Shown: one piece after another, positions 1-8,380 of the stretch
How positions within the stretch are numbered: position 1 is the stretch's first letter
Layout of the letters: each line of letters starts with the position of its first letter
Source of the DNA: Actinoplanes lutulentus
Lineage (GTDB): Bacteria; Actinomycetota; Actinomycetes; Mycobacteriales; Micromonosporaceae
DNA length: 64,000 nucleotides
Direction of reading: 5' to 3'
NCBI RefSeq assembly: GCF_003259845.1
Contig: NZ_QLMJ01000011.1
Coordinates: 186,001 to 250,000 of the forward strand
Program-made: the position numbers and the translations under genes
Notes under the pieces: model-generated
Told to the model about the DNA's origin: nothing
The model's input: the letters and a program-made list of their open reading frames with translations, nothing else
Database searches by the model: none

Positions 1-478
1 CGCGACGGCCTGGCAGCGCGTCACGCTCGACCTGCCGAACCCCAACCCGCTGCTGGACAAGCTGCTTGCCATCGATTGCGCGGCCCAGAAGGTACGCGAG
101 AGCGTGACGCTCCGCTTCGGCTCATGGCAGGACCTGGGTGCCGGCGGGGTGCGCGGCAGCCTCGTGGCCGAACGCACCGCCGCCGCCACCGGCACCATCC
201 GGGTGACCGAATTGGACGGCAACGTGCTCTACCGCCTGGCGTTCCCCGGTTCGGTAGCAGCCGAGGTGACCGCCGCCCAGCCGGCGGCGGCCATCGACAT
301 CGTGGTGACGCCGCTGCGTTGCGACCCGCACGCGTTCGCCGAGGTGAAGAAGCCGTTCGAGTTCCCGGTGCACGTCGCCCTGGACGACGCCGAGCCGCTC
401 GTCAGCACGGTGCCGGTGGACGAGGACGACAAGAGCGCCCTCGACACCATGCTGCGGCGGATCTGCAAGGTCCCTTGA
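1..478 (+). CDS. C-terminal part of an unrecognised protein (5' truncated by window)
   Basis: The reading frame is open from base 2 and ends at TGA 476-478, giving at least 158 residues with no start inside the window. The translation is acidic to neutral, alternates short beta-like segments, and has two cysteines (one in a LRCDPHAF segment, one in RICKVP near the end). There is no membrane segment and I recognise no family. Codon use is GC-rich at third positions like its neighbours, so it is probably real. It converges on the hydrolase gene, with only 5 nt between the two stops. Confidence 0.7.
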   Translation, partial: ATAWQRVTLDLPNPNPLLDKLLAIDCAAQKVRESVTLRFGSWQDLGAGGVRGSLVAERTAAATGTIRVTELDGNVLYRLAFPGSVAAEVTAAQPAAAIDIVVTPLRCDPHAFAEVKKPFEFPVHVALDDAEPLVSTVPVDEDDKSALDTMLRRICKVP

Positions 479-483
479 TTTTT

Positions 484-1221
484 TCAGGCTGATCGTGCGG
501 CGAAGAACGACACCGCCTCGGCGAGAGCGAGGTCGGTCAGCTCCGGGTCGTGCCGCGGGCCGACATCCCGCATGAACGCGTGCTCACCACCCCGGTAGAC
601 GTGCAACTCGACGTCGTCGTGCCCGGCCGCATAGAGCGCTTCGACGATCCGCAACCGGGCGTCCGCCGGCACATGCGGATCGTTCGACCCGAAAACGATC
701 AGCAACCGCCCCGCGATGTCGCCCGCCCGCGCGAGCGAACCGGCGTCGTCGGCACCGAGCGACCCGTTCTGCAGCCCGGTCGGATAGAAGCAGACGGTAG
801 CCTCCACCCGCTGATCAAAAGCGGCCCGGAACGCCAGATGCCCGCCGAGACAGAACCCGGTGGCATACAACGCGGTGACGTCGTCCCGAGCCGCCATCCA
901 GTCAAGAACAGCCACCCGGTCAGCATCGAACGCCGCCGTAGTGGTCGCCGCCGCGGCGTCGAGCCCCGCCTTCTTCCCGGCGTCGTCGAACTCCAGCGCC
1001 ACCCCGGCAACCGCCCCGTGCGGATAGATCTCCGGCACCACCACGACAAACCCGGAGGCCGCCAGCCGTCGCGCGGTCCGCAGCGTCGACTCGGTCAGCT
1101 GAAAGATGTCGGTGTAGAGCAGCACCCCGGGCCACCGCCCACCACCGACGGGCGCGATCACAGCCGTCCGGATCCCCCCGGCCGCCGACGGCACCGAGAC
1201 AACGTCCTCAACCAGTTTCAT
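484..1221 (-). CDS. Dienelactone hydrolase family protein
   Basis: A 245-residue alpha/beta hydrolase of the dienelactone hydrolase type. The nucleophile elbow is seen as GFCLGGHLAF (Cys nucleophile, as in carboxymethylenebutenolidase), followed by an acid in FGSNDPHVP and a histidine in GGEHAFM, which completes a Cys-Asp-His triad in the expected order. The family hydrolyses lactones or small esters in the cytoplasm; the substrate here is unknown. The ATG at 1221 (MKLVEDVVSVP) was chosen because residues further upstream come from repeat-rich DNA and do not look like protein. The gene stands alone. Confidence 0.88.
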   Translation of the reverse strand: MKLVEDVVSVPSAAGGIRTAVIAPVGGGRWPGVLLYTDIFQLTESTLRTARRLAASGFVVVVPEIYPHGAVAGVALEFDDAGKKAGLDAAAATTTAAFDADRVAVLDWMAARDDVTALYATGFCLGGHLAFRAAFDQRVEATVCFYPTGLQNGSLGADDAGSLARAGDIAGRLLIVFGSNDPHVPADARLRIVEALYAAGHDDVELHVYRGGEHAFMRDVGPRHDPELTDLALAEAVSFFAARSA

Positions 1222-1315
1222 GATCCGGACCCTACTTCCACAACCAGACACCAGCCCCCAACTCCCCCACCTGTCCCCCACCGACGCAGAGGCCAGAGCC
1301 AAATCCCACCCGGCT

Positions 1316-1386
1316 GGCTGGGCTGGACTCGGCTCGACTCGGCTCGGCTGGACTCGGCTCGACTCGGCTCGGCTGGACTGGACTGG
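1316..1386. repeat. 25-bp tandem repeat
   Basis: Two identical 25-bp units lie at 1321-1345 and 1346-1370, each built from GGCTGGACTC and GGCTCGACTC steps, followed by a partial third unit. Internally the unit is itself a 10-bp CTCGGCTCGA-like repeat. Confidence 0.85.
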
Positions 1387-1446
1387 CTTAGCTATCACAA
1401 GGCACCTGAGACAGCACCGGGAGCCAGCCGGACCCTGTAGCCGGGG

Positions 1447-1610
1447 TGGATCAGGTCGCACACAACGCCACCGTGTGCCCGAGTCCACGCCCTGGCCGTG
1501 ACGAAGTCACACAGACCGCAACCGTGCGCCCCCGTCCACGCTGGACCGAGCTTCCGTGCGCCCCCGTCCACGCTGAACCGAGAATCCGTGCGCCCCGTCC
1601 ACGCGCCACG
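1447..1610. repeat. Dispersed repeat family D, copy 1
   Basis: This segment shares recognisable blocks with the reverse complement of 45290-45440: a GTCGCACACAAC block, ACGCCCTGGCCGTGA, GTCACACAGA, and TCCACGC preceded by GTGTGCCC or GTGCGCCC. The TCCACGC plus GTGCGCCC blocks recur within the copy. No coding function is apparent. Confidence 0.6.
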
Positions 1611-1717
1611 TTGCTCCAAGCCCACGGTGTGCCTTCACCCTGCTTCTCCGGAACCGCAGAAGGCAGCCGCGAGCCCGCCGCCACGACGAGCGCGCCCGGG
1701 TAGGCCAGCCCCACAGT

Positions 1718-1760
1718 GCGTGTCGACTTCAGGCGCAATCCGCACCCGTAGTCGACACAG
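1718..1760. repeat. GTGTCGA hairpin repeat (family A), copy 1
   Basis: Perfect 8-bp arms GTGTCGAC (1720-1727) and GTCGACAC (1751-1758) enclose a 23-nt loop. Similar elements lie at 20006, 20069, 31799, 31873 and 51904. Confidence 0.75.
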
Positions 1761-2024
1761 TTCCGACCGTTCGCTGTGCCCATCCCCAGATTCGTGGCGA
1801 CGCGGGCGCCCCAGGCCGTTGGCCCTCCCACTAAGGAGCCGGCAAACAATCGGCGGCCGAGACCCGCGCCAAAGTCCGCGACACCAACGTCACGCCGCCA
1901 CCACTTCACCGCCGTGCCATCGCCAGCTGCGGCTGCGGCCGCGGCTGCCGATCTTGAGTGATTCTCAACATCAGAACGTGCAAAGTCGCTCAAGATCCAG
2001 AGACCGCCCGTGAGCCCGCCAATG

Positions 2025-2078
2025 CCGGTGCCGGTGCCGGTGCCGGTGCCGGTGCCGGTGCCGGTGCCGGTGCCGGTG
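2025..2078. repeat. CCGGTG hexanucleotide array
   Basis: Nine perfect tandem CCGGTG units, a likely variable-number locus, about 200 bp downstream of the NicO gene stop. Confidence 0.95.
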
Positions 2079-2275
2079 CCGGACGGCAGGGCCGGCGGCC
2101 GGGCGGTGGACGACGGGCGGGAGACGGGCGGGAGACGGGCGGGCGACGGCAGGCGGCGTTACAGGGGCGGGCGACGGCAGGCGGTGGGCGACGAGCGGGC
2201 TGCGGAACACGGGTGGGAGACGGGCGACCGACGGACGGGCGACGATCGGGCAGGCGGCGGGTGGGTTGGGGCTGG

Positions 2276-3793
2276 TCAGAGGACGGCCAGCGTCCCACTC
2301 ACGGTCATCACCGCGCCCAGGATCACCACCAGCGCCGCGGAGATCACCGGCAGGCGGCGGAGGAGCGGGCCCGGGCGGACGTCGGTGAAGCGCTCGCGGG
2401 CGGTCACCAGGATCAGCCCGAGGCCGATCAGGACGGCGCCCAGGCCGGCGCTGAAGGCGACGATCATCGCGAGGCCCAGTGCGGTGCGGTTCAGGCCTAC
2501 CGCGAGGATCAGCACGCCGAGCGCCTCCGGGCACGGGATCAGGCCGCCTGCGGCGCCCATCGCGGCGATCTCTCGCCGGGTGCCGGTGGAGACCTCAGTG
2601 CGTTCCTTCATCGGGTACGCGTGAACGACCTCGGTACGCTCGGCAACCCGCACCGGCGAACGGAACTCCTCGTATTCACCGGAGTGTGCCCCGACCGGTT
2701 CCAGGTCGCGGTCGAAGTCGCGGCCGGCGGCGTGCCAGTGCGCGCGGTCGCGTTCGAAGGCGTCCTCCTCGTCCCAGTGGTCGTCCTCGTCGGACTCCCA
2801 GCGGTCGTCCTCCTCAAAACGATCATGCGGGTGGGAATGAGCATGGGAATGCCCGAGCGACTCCCCCCGCAGCCGCCGCCGCAGGATCCGCAGACCCAGG
2901 AACAGCACGACAACCCCGGTGATCACCTTCAACGCCGGCACCAGCAGGGCCGGCATCACGTAGTGCCCGGCCGCCAGCACCGCCGCGCCGAGCAGCAGCA
3001 CCGACCCGGTGTGTGTCACGGTCACCACGCCGCCCAGCGCGATCGCCTGGCGGGGTGTGCCGCGCGAACCCACCAGGTACGCCGCCAGCATCGCCTTACC
3101 GTGTCCCGGCGTCAGCGCGTGCAACGCCCCGAGCAGCGCGCACACCGCGATCAGCAGAGCCAGGGCCCACGGTGAGCCCACGGGCTTCTTCAGGGCGGCG
3201 AACATCGCTGTTCCCGTACCCTCGCTGGGTTTGCCGGCGTCGGTGTCCGCGGCCGCCGCAGCCGGGGTGAGGCCGACGGCGATGGCGCGTCCCTCGTGGC
3301 CGCGGCGGATCGAGCCGGCGGCGCGGCCGGCGTCCTTCGCGACGAGAACGCTCAACTGGATGCGGGTCTTCTGGTCGGCGATGTAACCGTCGGTGACCGC
3401 GAAGGCTCCGGAGGTGGTGGGCAGGGGCGCGGTGGCGCGGACCGTGATGGTGCCGCCGCCGGCTGCCAGGAGGTCGTACTCCGGGTACGTCGAGCTGGTG
3501 ATCGTCACGTCGGCGGGTACGTCGTCGGTGGCCACGGCCAGCGCGGTCCGGACGCGTACATCGTGGGCTGAGGTCTCGGAGGCACTCAGCCGGCGGTCAC
3601 CGTCAGTGTCGAGCGACCGGGCGAAGCCCGGCGCGACAAGGGTGCCCGCGACGATGTCGATCTGCATGTCGAGCGTGGTCGCGGCCGGGGTGAGATAGAC
3701 CTGCTGGAGGACCTCGTCGAGCGGGTGGGCGGAGGCGGGCGTGGCCGGCAGGGCACAGAACGCTGCCAGTACCACGGCGATCTTCTTGATCAA
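2276..3793 (-). CDS. NicO/RcnA-type nickel-cobalt transporter with secreted N-terminal domain
   Basis: A 505-residue membrane protein. The order is: signal peptide ending near ASAHPLDE, an extracytoplasmic beta-rich domain (about residues 25-190), then NicO transmembrane segments with the HALTPGHGKAMLAAYLVGSRG motif and GVVTVTHTGSVLLLG. A hydrophilic linker rich in His, Asp and Glu (starting GHSHAHSHPHD, later EEDDRWESDEDDHWDEED) lies between helices, and then comes the PCPEALGVL motif and final helices. Family members export or import Ni/Co; the linker suggests metal sensing or buffering. The TTG start at 3793 overlaps the TGA of the upstream lipoprotein gene (TTGA), so translation is probably coupled. 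The precise metal and direction are inferred only. Confidence 0.85.
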   Translation of the reverse strand: MIKKIAVVLAAFCALPATPASAHPLDEVLQQVYLTPAATTLDMQIDIVAGTLVAPGFARSLDTDGDRRLSASETSAHDVRVRTALAVATDDVPADVTITSSTYPEYDLLAAGGGTITVRATAPLPTTSGAFAVTDGYIADQKTRIQLSVLVAKDAGRAAGSIRRGHEGRAIAVGLTPAAAAADTDAGKPSEGTGTAMFAALKKPVGSPWALALLIAVCALLGALHALTPGHGKAMLAAYLVGSRGTPRQAIALGGVVTVTHTGSVLLLGAAVLAAGHYVMPALLVPALKVITGVVVLFLGLRILRRRLRGESLGHSHAHSHPHDRFEEDDRWESDEDDHWDEEDAFERDRAHWHAAGRDFDRDLEPVGAHSGEYEEFRSPVRVAERTEVVHAYPMKERTEVSTGTRREIAAMGAAGGLIPCPEALGVLILAVGLNRTALGLAMIVAFSAGLGAVLIGLGLILVTARERFTDVRPGPLLRRLPVISAALVVILGAVMTVSGTLAVL

Positions 3794-4875
3794 CTGAGTT
3801 CGGCCCCGTAGTCGTTGTCCGGCTCGCGGTAGATGGAGTGGATGTGGGTGATGCCGCCGGCATTGGCGCCCTGACCCTGCTGGTGGGCGAACTCGATGGT
3901 CAGCGACGGACCCTGGATCCGGTAGTAGATCGGCTGGCCGACGGTGGTCTCGCCGGACCACGCGAACCAGGTCTTGTCGAGGTTGTCCTCGGCCTCGGTG
4001 ATCTTCGACTGGGCCTGGTCGGGCGCCAGCGGGCTGGTCCATTCGGTGATCAGCGCCATGAGCAGTTCCTTCTGCTCCTCGGTGAACGTCGAGACCTTCA
4101 CACCCTCGTCGGCGAGGGTCTTGCCGTCCTGCTGCGCGCCGAGCACGATCTCGGTGATCGTGGTGTCCAGCCGCGCGGCTTCCTGCTGCTCGTCGTCGAG
4201 CGCGTTCATCACGGCGAAGGCGGCGGTCGTCTCACCGGCGAGGGGTTCGACAGTGGTGCCGGACGTGGTGTACGAGGCCGGCTGCGCGCCCCAGAGGGTC
4301 GGCGCCATGGTCATCTCGTCACCCTTGATCGAGATGTTCACCGCCAGGTGGTGCCCGCCGTACTGGATCGTCCAGATCTCCGATTCGGACGGTGTGCCGA
4401 GGATCCGGATCCAGTAGTGGTCGGCGCCGAAGTCGAGGTCCATCCCGCCGGAGTCCTTGAGCACGCCGTCGCCGGTGGTGATGCCGGTGACCTGGGCGTA
4501 CCCGTCGGAGCTCAGCGCGGCCTGGAGGATCTTGAGGACGGCGGCCTGCTGGTCGGTGGAGAGCGCGTCCATCCGCAGCCCGGACCGCTTGAAGAGCTGG
4601 TCGGGCAGGTTGGACCACTGGGCGAGGTTGACGGTGGTCCGTTCCCCGGCAACGGCGGTCTTCTCGGTGTCGTCGAGGAGCGCGAGGAACGCGGTGGTGG
4701 CGTTCAGGACGTCCTCGGTGCCGCCGCTGCTCGTCGTGGTCGTGGCCGATGTCGCGGTGGCCGGGGTCGCGGTGCTGGTCGCCGTGGTCTCGTCGTCGTC
4801 GCCTCCGCAGCCGGCGGTCAGCGTGAGTAGCAGGGCAACGGTGCCGGCGGTAAACGCCCGGCGTGGTGTGGGCAT
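3790..4875 (-). CDS. DUF3500-family lipoprotein
   Basis: 361 residues with a lipoprotein signal: a charged start, a hydrophobic core, and a lipobox ending LTAGC at about residue 23, followed by a Thr/Ala/Ser-rich linker. The rest matches what I know of DUF3500 proteins (blocks such as FLALLDDTEK, LSTDQQAAVLKIL, YWIRILGTPSESEIWTIQYGGHHLAVNI). Function is unknown in the family. It is upstream of and translationally coupled to the NicO-type transporter, so a role in metal handling at the cell surface is a reasonable guess. Family membership is fairly sure; the role is not. Confidence 0.85.
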   Translation of the reverse strand: MPTPRRAFTAGTVALLLTLTAGCGGDDDETTATSTATPATATSATTTTSSGGTEDVLNATTAFLALLDDTEKTAVAGERTTVNLAQWSNLPDQLFKRSGLRMDALSTDQQAAVLKILQAALSSDGYAQVTGITTGDGVLKDSGGMDLDFGADHYWIRILGTPSESEIWTIQYGGHHLAVNISIKGDEMTMAPTLWGAQPASYTTSGTTVEPLAGETTAAFAVMNALDDEQQEAARLDTTITEIVLGAQQDGKTLADEGVKVSTFTEEQKELLMALITEWTSPLAPDQAQSKITEAEDNLDKTWFAWSGETTVGQPIYYRIQGPSLTIEFAHQQGQGANAGGITHIHSIYREPDNDYGAELS

Positions 4876-4980
4876 CCGTGTCTCCTGTCGCGGTTGCGGG
4901 TGCGCGGCATCCGTGCCGCGTGAAGTGCACCCGCCCGGAAGGTAGCGCCGGGTCGTACCACTCGTCCGCTTTTTAGGTTT

Positions 4981-6147
4981 CTATTCCACTTTGAGGGGAT
5001 TGTGGAGCAGGGCGGCGAACCCGCGGTCGGCCGCTCCGAGCAGCGTCGCGTCGTCGGCCAGGCCGGAGACCCGCAGTTTCGCCCGCTCCCGGGACACCGG
5101 CATCGCGTGCTGGGCGATCCGGGACTCCACTTCCGGGGCCGCCACCTCGTAGATCTCCCGCAGCACCCCGCCGAAGATCACCACGCTGGGGTTGAACAGG
5201 TTGATCAGGTTGGCGACGCCGATGCCGAGCCAGTCGCCGATCCCCGCGACGGCGGCGGCCGCCGCGAGATGCCCGGCCTCGGCGTCCCGGGCCACCGCGC
5301 GGACGGCCTCCCGGCCGAACTCGCCCGCCCGGCCGGCGGCTTCCAGGATCGCGTACTCCCCGGCCTCCGCTTCCAGGCAGCCCGCCGAGCCGCACAGGCA
5401 GGGCCGCCCGCCGACCGGGTTGACCAGCATGTGGCCGACCTCGGCGCCGTAACCGCCCTCGCCGCCGAGCGGCTTGCCGCCGACCAGGATGCCGCCGCCC
5501 ACCCCGACGTCGCCGTGCAGGTAGATCAGGTCCGGGGAGCCGACGCCGGCGCCCCGGGTGTACTCGGCGAGGGCGCCCAGGTGTGCCTCGTTGCCGACCG
5601 CCACCGGCAGGCCGATCCCGAGCGCCCGCTCCAGCTCGGTGCCGAAGGCCTGGTCGACCCACCCCATCTCCGGGCCGTACCGGACCATGCCGTCGCCGGG
5701 GCGGATCATCCCGCAGTAGGAGGCGCCGATGCCGGCGACCGTTGTCCCGGCCGGCGCGGCGTCGAGGAGCTCGCGACCCATCCCGGCCAGCTCGCGCACG
5801 ACCGTGTCGAGGTCGGCGCCGGCCCGGGACCGGGCCACCTGCCGGCGGTCCAGGATCGGCCCGCCGAGGCCGACCCGGGCCGCGGTGAGCCGGTCCACCG
5901 CCACGTCGAAGGCGAGCACCGAGACCCGCTGCGACTCCGGGACCACGACGAACGAGGGCCGGCCCGCTCCGGTGGTGCCGGTGGGCGGCTCCTCGCGGAC
6001 CAGGCCGGCGGCGGCCAGCTCGGCGGTGAGGCCATGGATGGTGCTGCGGTTGACACCCATCCGCTCGGCGAGGGCGGCGCGGGAGAGCGGCCCGCTCACG
6101 TGAACGTGGTGAAGCAGGGTGCCGAGATTCGATCGGTGTCTACGCAT
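4981..6147 (-). CDS. ROK-family transcriptional regulator
   Basis: 388 residues. The N-terminal winged helix-turn-helix (about residues 1-60, with LSRAALAERMGVNRSTIHGL) is followed by a ROK sugar-kinase-like domain. Visible marks are a zinc-binding CLCGSAGCLE segment and LFNPSVVIFGG near the C-terminal third. Such proteins (NagC/XylR type) repress sugar-use operons and respond to a sugar or sugar phosphate. No sugar operon is adjacent. It follows the membrane protein gene on the same strand by only 21 nt and may be co-transcribed with it. Confidence 0.9.
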   Translation of the reverse strand: MRRHRSNLGTLLHHVHVSGPLSRAALAERMGVNRSTIHGLTAELAAAGLVREEPPTGTTGAGRPSFVVVPESQRVSVLAFDVAVDRLTAARVGLGGPILDRRQVARSRAGADLDTVVRELAGMGRELLDAAPAGTTVAGIGASYCGMIRPGDGMVRYGPEMGWVDQAFGTELERALGIGLPVAVGNEAHLGALAEYTRGAGVGSPDLIYLHGDVGVGGGILVGGKPLGGEGGYGAEVGHMLVNPVGGRPCLCGSAGCLEAEAGEYAILEAAGRAGEFGREAVRAVARDAEAGHLAAAAAVAGIGDWLGIGVANLINLFNPSVVIFGGVLREIYEVAAPEVESRIAQHAMPVSRERAKLRVSGLADDATLLGAADRGFAALLHNPLKVE

Positions 6148-6168
6148 ACCGTCGCCAAACCTATGACA

Positions 6169-7311
6169 TCAGTGCTCCGCGATGCCCGGACCAGCGGAAA
6201 ACCTGTTCTCGATCACAGTCGGACGGTCGCGGCCGCCGCTCAGGAAGACGACGCTCACCGCGATGGCCGCTGCCGCCGCGGCGGCGAGGGTGCACCCGGG
6301 GACCAGCCAGGACGGCACCTCGGTGAGGTGTGAGCCGGGCCGGAACGCCGAGTGCAGGGCGTAGACCGGCCCGGTGTAGGTGAGGTGGCCGCCGAGCATG
6401 ACCGCGTTGACGACGACGGCCCACACTGCGGGCGCGGCGACGGTCACGGCCACGCCGGCGAACGCGCCGGCCAGCGATCCGGCGCCGGGCGGCAGGGAGC
6501 GGATCCGATATGCCAGGGCGGCGGTGAGCAGCCAGCCGGCCAGCGCGCCGAGCAGGCCGCCGATGACGGTCAGCGGGAGGTAGGCGGTGCTGCGCTCGGC
6601 GTAGAGATCGCCGTAGACGCCGCCGACCCAGGCGTCGCCGGCCTCGTTCGCCAGGAAGTCGTTGGCGGTGCCGTGCAGGACGAGGCCGTCGCGGTGGGCG
6701 GTCAGGGCCGCGTCGCGGGAGCTGAACGTGCAGGACTCGCCGCCGGTGATGTCGTCGGGAGCGCAGATTATCGACGCCGGGCGCGGGTGGACCGTGAACT
6801 CGGTGATGGTCCACCCGGCCGCGGTGAGACCGTCGCGGGCCTCCTCAACGGTCCAGGCCGCTTTCGGTGAGAGATGGAAATTCAGGGCATCGGCCCGGCC
6901 GGGCAGGGATTTCCGCCAGGTGAAGATCGCGTCCTGCCTCGGATCCGCGACAGCGGGGCTCACCAGCTCCACGGCGGCGGCACCGGACGGCACGGCGGCG
7001 AAGGTCTGCTCGCCGAGCCAGCTGCCGGCGGCCGCGCCGAACACCGCCAGCACCACGGTCACCAGCGCCGCGGTGACCACCGTGAACGGGCGCCCGGACG
7101 GCAGCCGGAACCGTTGCCGCACGCCGCTGGCGATCAGGTGCCAGGCCTCACCGGCGGACGGCCGGGAGCGGCCCGGCTCGGCCATCTCCAGCATCGTGGT
7201 GATCATTTCGGTGCCGTGCCGGCGCCGGTAGCCGCCCGAGTAGGCCAGGAGCAGGCGACGGTACCGCCGCACCAGCCGCTCGTCGACGGCCGGCCACGCT
7301 CCGGCGGTCAC
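6169..7311 (-). CDS. Multi-pass membrane protein, unknown function
   Basis: 380 residues. The cytoplasmic N-terminus (about 1-90) contains a RRYRRLLLAYSGGYRRRHG segment like the permease-prefix region found next to PadR regulators. One transmembrane segment (about 95-120), an extracytoplasmic region with two cysteines, and three or four further hydrophobic segments follow. The GTG start overlaps the PadR stop (GTGA), so the two are translationally coupled; PadR-membrane protein pairs of this sort are common in actinobacteria and usually autoregulated. No catalytic motif was seen. Confidence 0.85.
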   Translation of the reverse strand: MTAGAWPAVDERLVRRYRRLLLAYSGGYRRRHGTEMITTMLEMAEPGRSRPSAGEAWHLIASGVRQRFRLPSGRPFTVVTAALVTVVLAVFGAAAGSWLGEQTFAAVPSGAAAVELVSPAVADPRQDAIFTWRKSLPGRADALNFHLSPKAAWTVEEARDGLTAAGWTITEFTVHPRPASIICAPDDITGGESCTFSSRDAALTAHRDGLVLHGTANDFLANEAGDAWVGGVYGDLYAERSTAYLPLTVIGGLLGALAGWLLTAALAYRIRSLPPGAGSLAGAFAGVAVTVAAPAVWAVVVNAVMLGGHLTYTGPVYALHSAFRPGSHLTEVPSWLVPGCTLAAAAAAAIAVSVVFLSGGRDRPTVIENRFSAGPGIAEH

Positions 7312-7658
7312 GCAAGGCCCCCCGAAAGACGAGCGAGACCCGGGATGGTGCCGGGCCGGCGGCGCAGCTGCTCGCGGGCCGCGTCCGCATGGCGCTGCAA
7401 CCGCTCGGCCTCGGCGGCGAGGGTGGTCGCGCCGTCCGTAGTGAGGCGGTAGTAACGGCGCAGCCGCCCCTCCACCGCCTCCTCGTGGTCCGGCTCGATC
7501 AGCCCCTGCTCGGTGAGCCGCTCCAGCGCGCCATAGAGGGTGCCGGGCCGCAGACTCACCTCGCCGGCGGAGAGCTCGACCACCGTCTGCACGATGCCGT
7601 AACCATGGCGGGGCTCGCCCGCCAGCGCGGCCAGGATCAAGAACGTCGGTACCTGCAT
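7308..7658 (-). CDS. PadR-family transcriptional regulator
   Basis: 116 residues with the PadR winged-helix signature: PTFLILAALAGEPRHGYGIV, then LRPGTLYGALERLTEQGLIE and RRYYRLTTDGA. A C-terminal coiled helix carries the dimerisation region. The start at 7658 (MQVPTFLIL) matches the family; an in-frame ATG about 15 codons upstream is possible. It probably controls its own operon with the coupled membrane protein. Confidence 0.9.
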   Translation of the reverse strand: MQVPTFLILAALAGEPRHGYGIVQTVVELSAGEVSLRPGTLYGALERLTEQGLIEPDHEEAVEGRLRRYYRLTTDGATTLAAEAERLQRHADAAREQLRRRPGTIPGLARLSGGLA

Positions 7659-7769
7659 GCGGCCGACACTACGCCCGGCGATATGTATCGTCAACCGATG
7701 CATCAGGTTTTGCCGGCGCCGGAGCGGGCACTGAAATGACACCCCCATTGACGAAGGAGATACCCCCCG

Positions 7770-7988
7770 ATGGCTGGCAACGAGCACGAGGTCAACCGCA
7801 GCGCCCGCACCGGCAAGTTCGTCAAGGACAGCACCGTCGCGCGCAACCCCGACACCACCACGACCGAGACCGTCGGTGGCGACAAGACCGGCGACCAGGA
7901 AGTGAACCGCAGCACGACGACCGGCCGCTTCGTCAAGGAGACGACCACCGAGCTGCACCCGGCGACCACCGAGACGCAGAAGCTCTAG
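7770..7988 (+). CDS. Small duplicated-motif protein (VNRS-TG-FVK repeats)
   Basis: 72 hydrophilic residues preceded by a good ribosome site (GAAGGAGA, 8 nt from ATG). The protein is an internal duplication: VNRSARTGKFVKDSTVARNP and VNRSTTTGRFVKETTTELHP. Small proteins with this motif occur widely in actinobacteria, with no function known to me. Its stop overlaps the stop of the converging DUF998 remnant. Confidence 0.8.
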   Translation: MAGNEHEVNRSARTGKFVKDSTVARNPDTTTTETVGGDKTGDQEVNRSTTTGRFVKETTTELHPATTETQKL

Positions 7989-8236
7989 AGCCGCGGCTCC
8001 CGCGCGCCGGTCAGGCGCGCGGGACGCGCCCTCAGCACAGCGACACCGGCAATGAACTGAGTGATCAGAATCGGATAGACAGCGATGCGTTCCAGCAGTC
8101 CGCTGTAGTCACCGGGCAACGCCACGAAGGCAACGAACCCGGCGAGGCCTACCACGCCGAGAGCCCGGAACCAGGGCAGCATCACGATCGCCGCGTTACC
8201 GCCGGCAATGGCCAGGAACGCGCCGAGGCCATGCAC
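7985..8236 (-). pseudogene. DUF998-like membrane protein remnant
   Basis: 83 residues from a GTG (VHGLGAFLAIAGGNAAIV) resemble only the C-terminal half of DUF998 membrane proteins, with two or three transmembrane helices left. The frame stays open upstream, but that part translates to Arg/Gly-rich sequence unlike the family. A hydrophobic stretch in a neighbouring frame (AVLLIVAALVYFAGE, near 8250-8300) may be a frame-shifted helix. I read it as decayed; a short functional protein is not excluded. Confidence 0.5.
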
Positions 8237-8380
8237 GAACGTCCGGTGTGAACCGTCTCGCCGGCGAAGTACACCAGCGCCGCCACGATGAGAAGAACAG
8301 CCATATCCGGTGGAGTATCGCAGGCGCGCCGACGGGGATCATCGGCAACAGCGACCGGGAACCCTAGGGTTGAGCACGCT

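Larger units (their letters stand above)
1222..2275. other. Repeat-rich intergenic island 1
   Basis: About 1.05 kb with no convincing gene. It holds a 25-bp tandem repeat (1316-1386), a segment shared in inverted orientation with about 45.3 kb (1447-1610), a GTGTCGA hairpin (1718-1760), a CCGGTG hexamer array (2025-2078) and a degenerate GACGGGCGG-rich stretch (2100-2240). Frames that stay open here translate into low-complexity Pro/Arg/Gly protein and change identity at repeat borders, so I do not call them. Confidence 0.7.

Noticed and set aside
1958..3175. Long frame with an Ala-Gly repeat through the CCGGTG array
   Set aside because: It arises from the hexamer repeat and runs antisense into the NicO gene, without a ribosome site.
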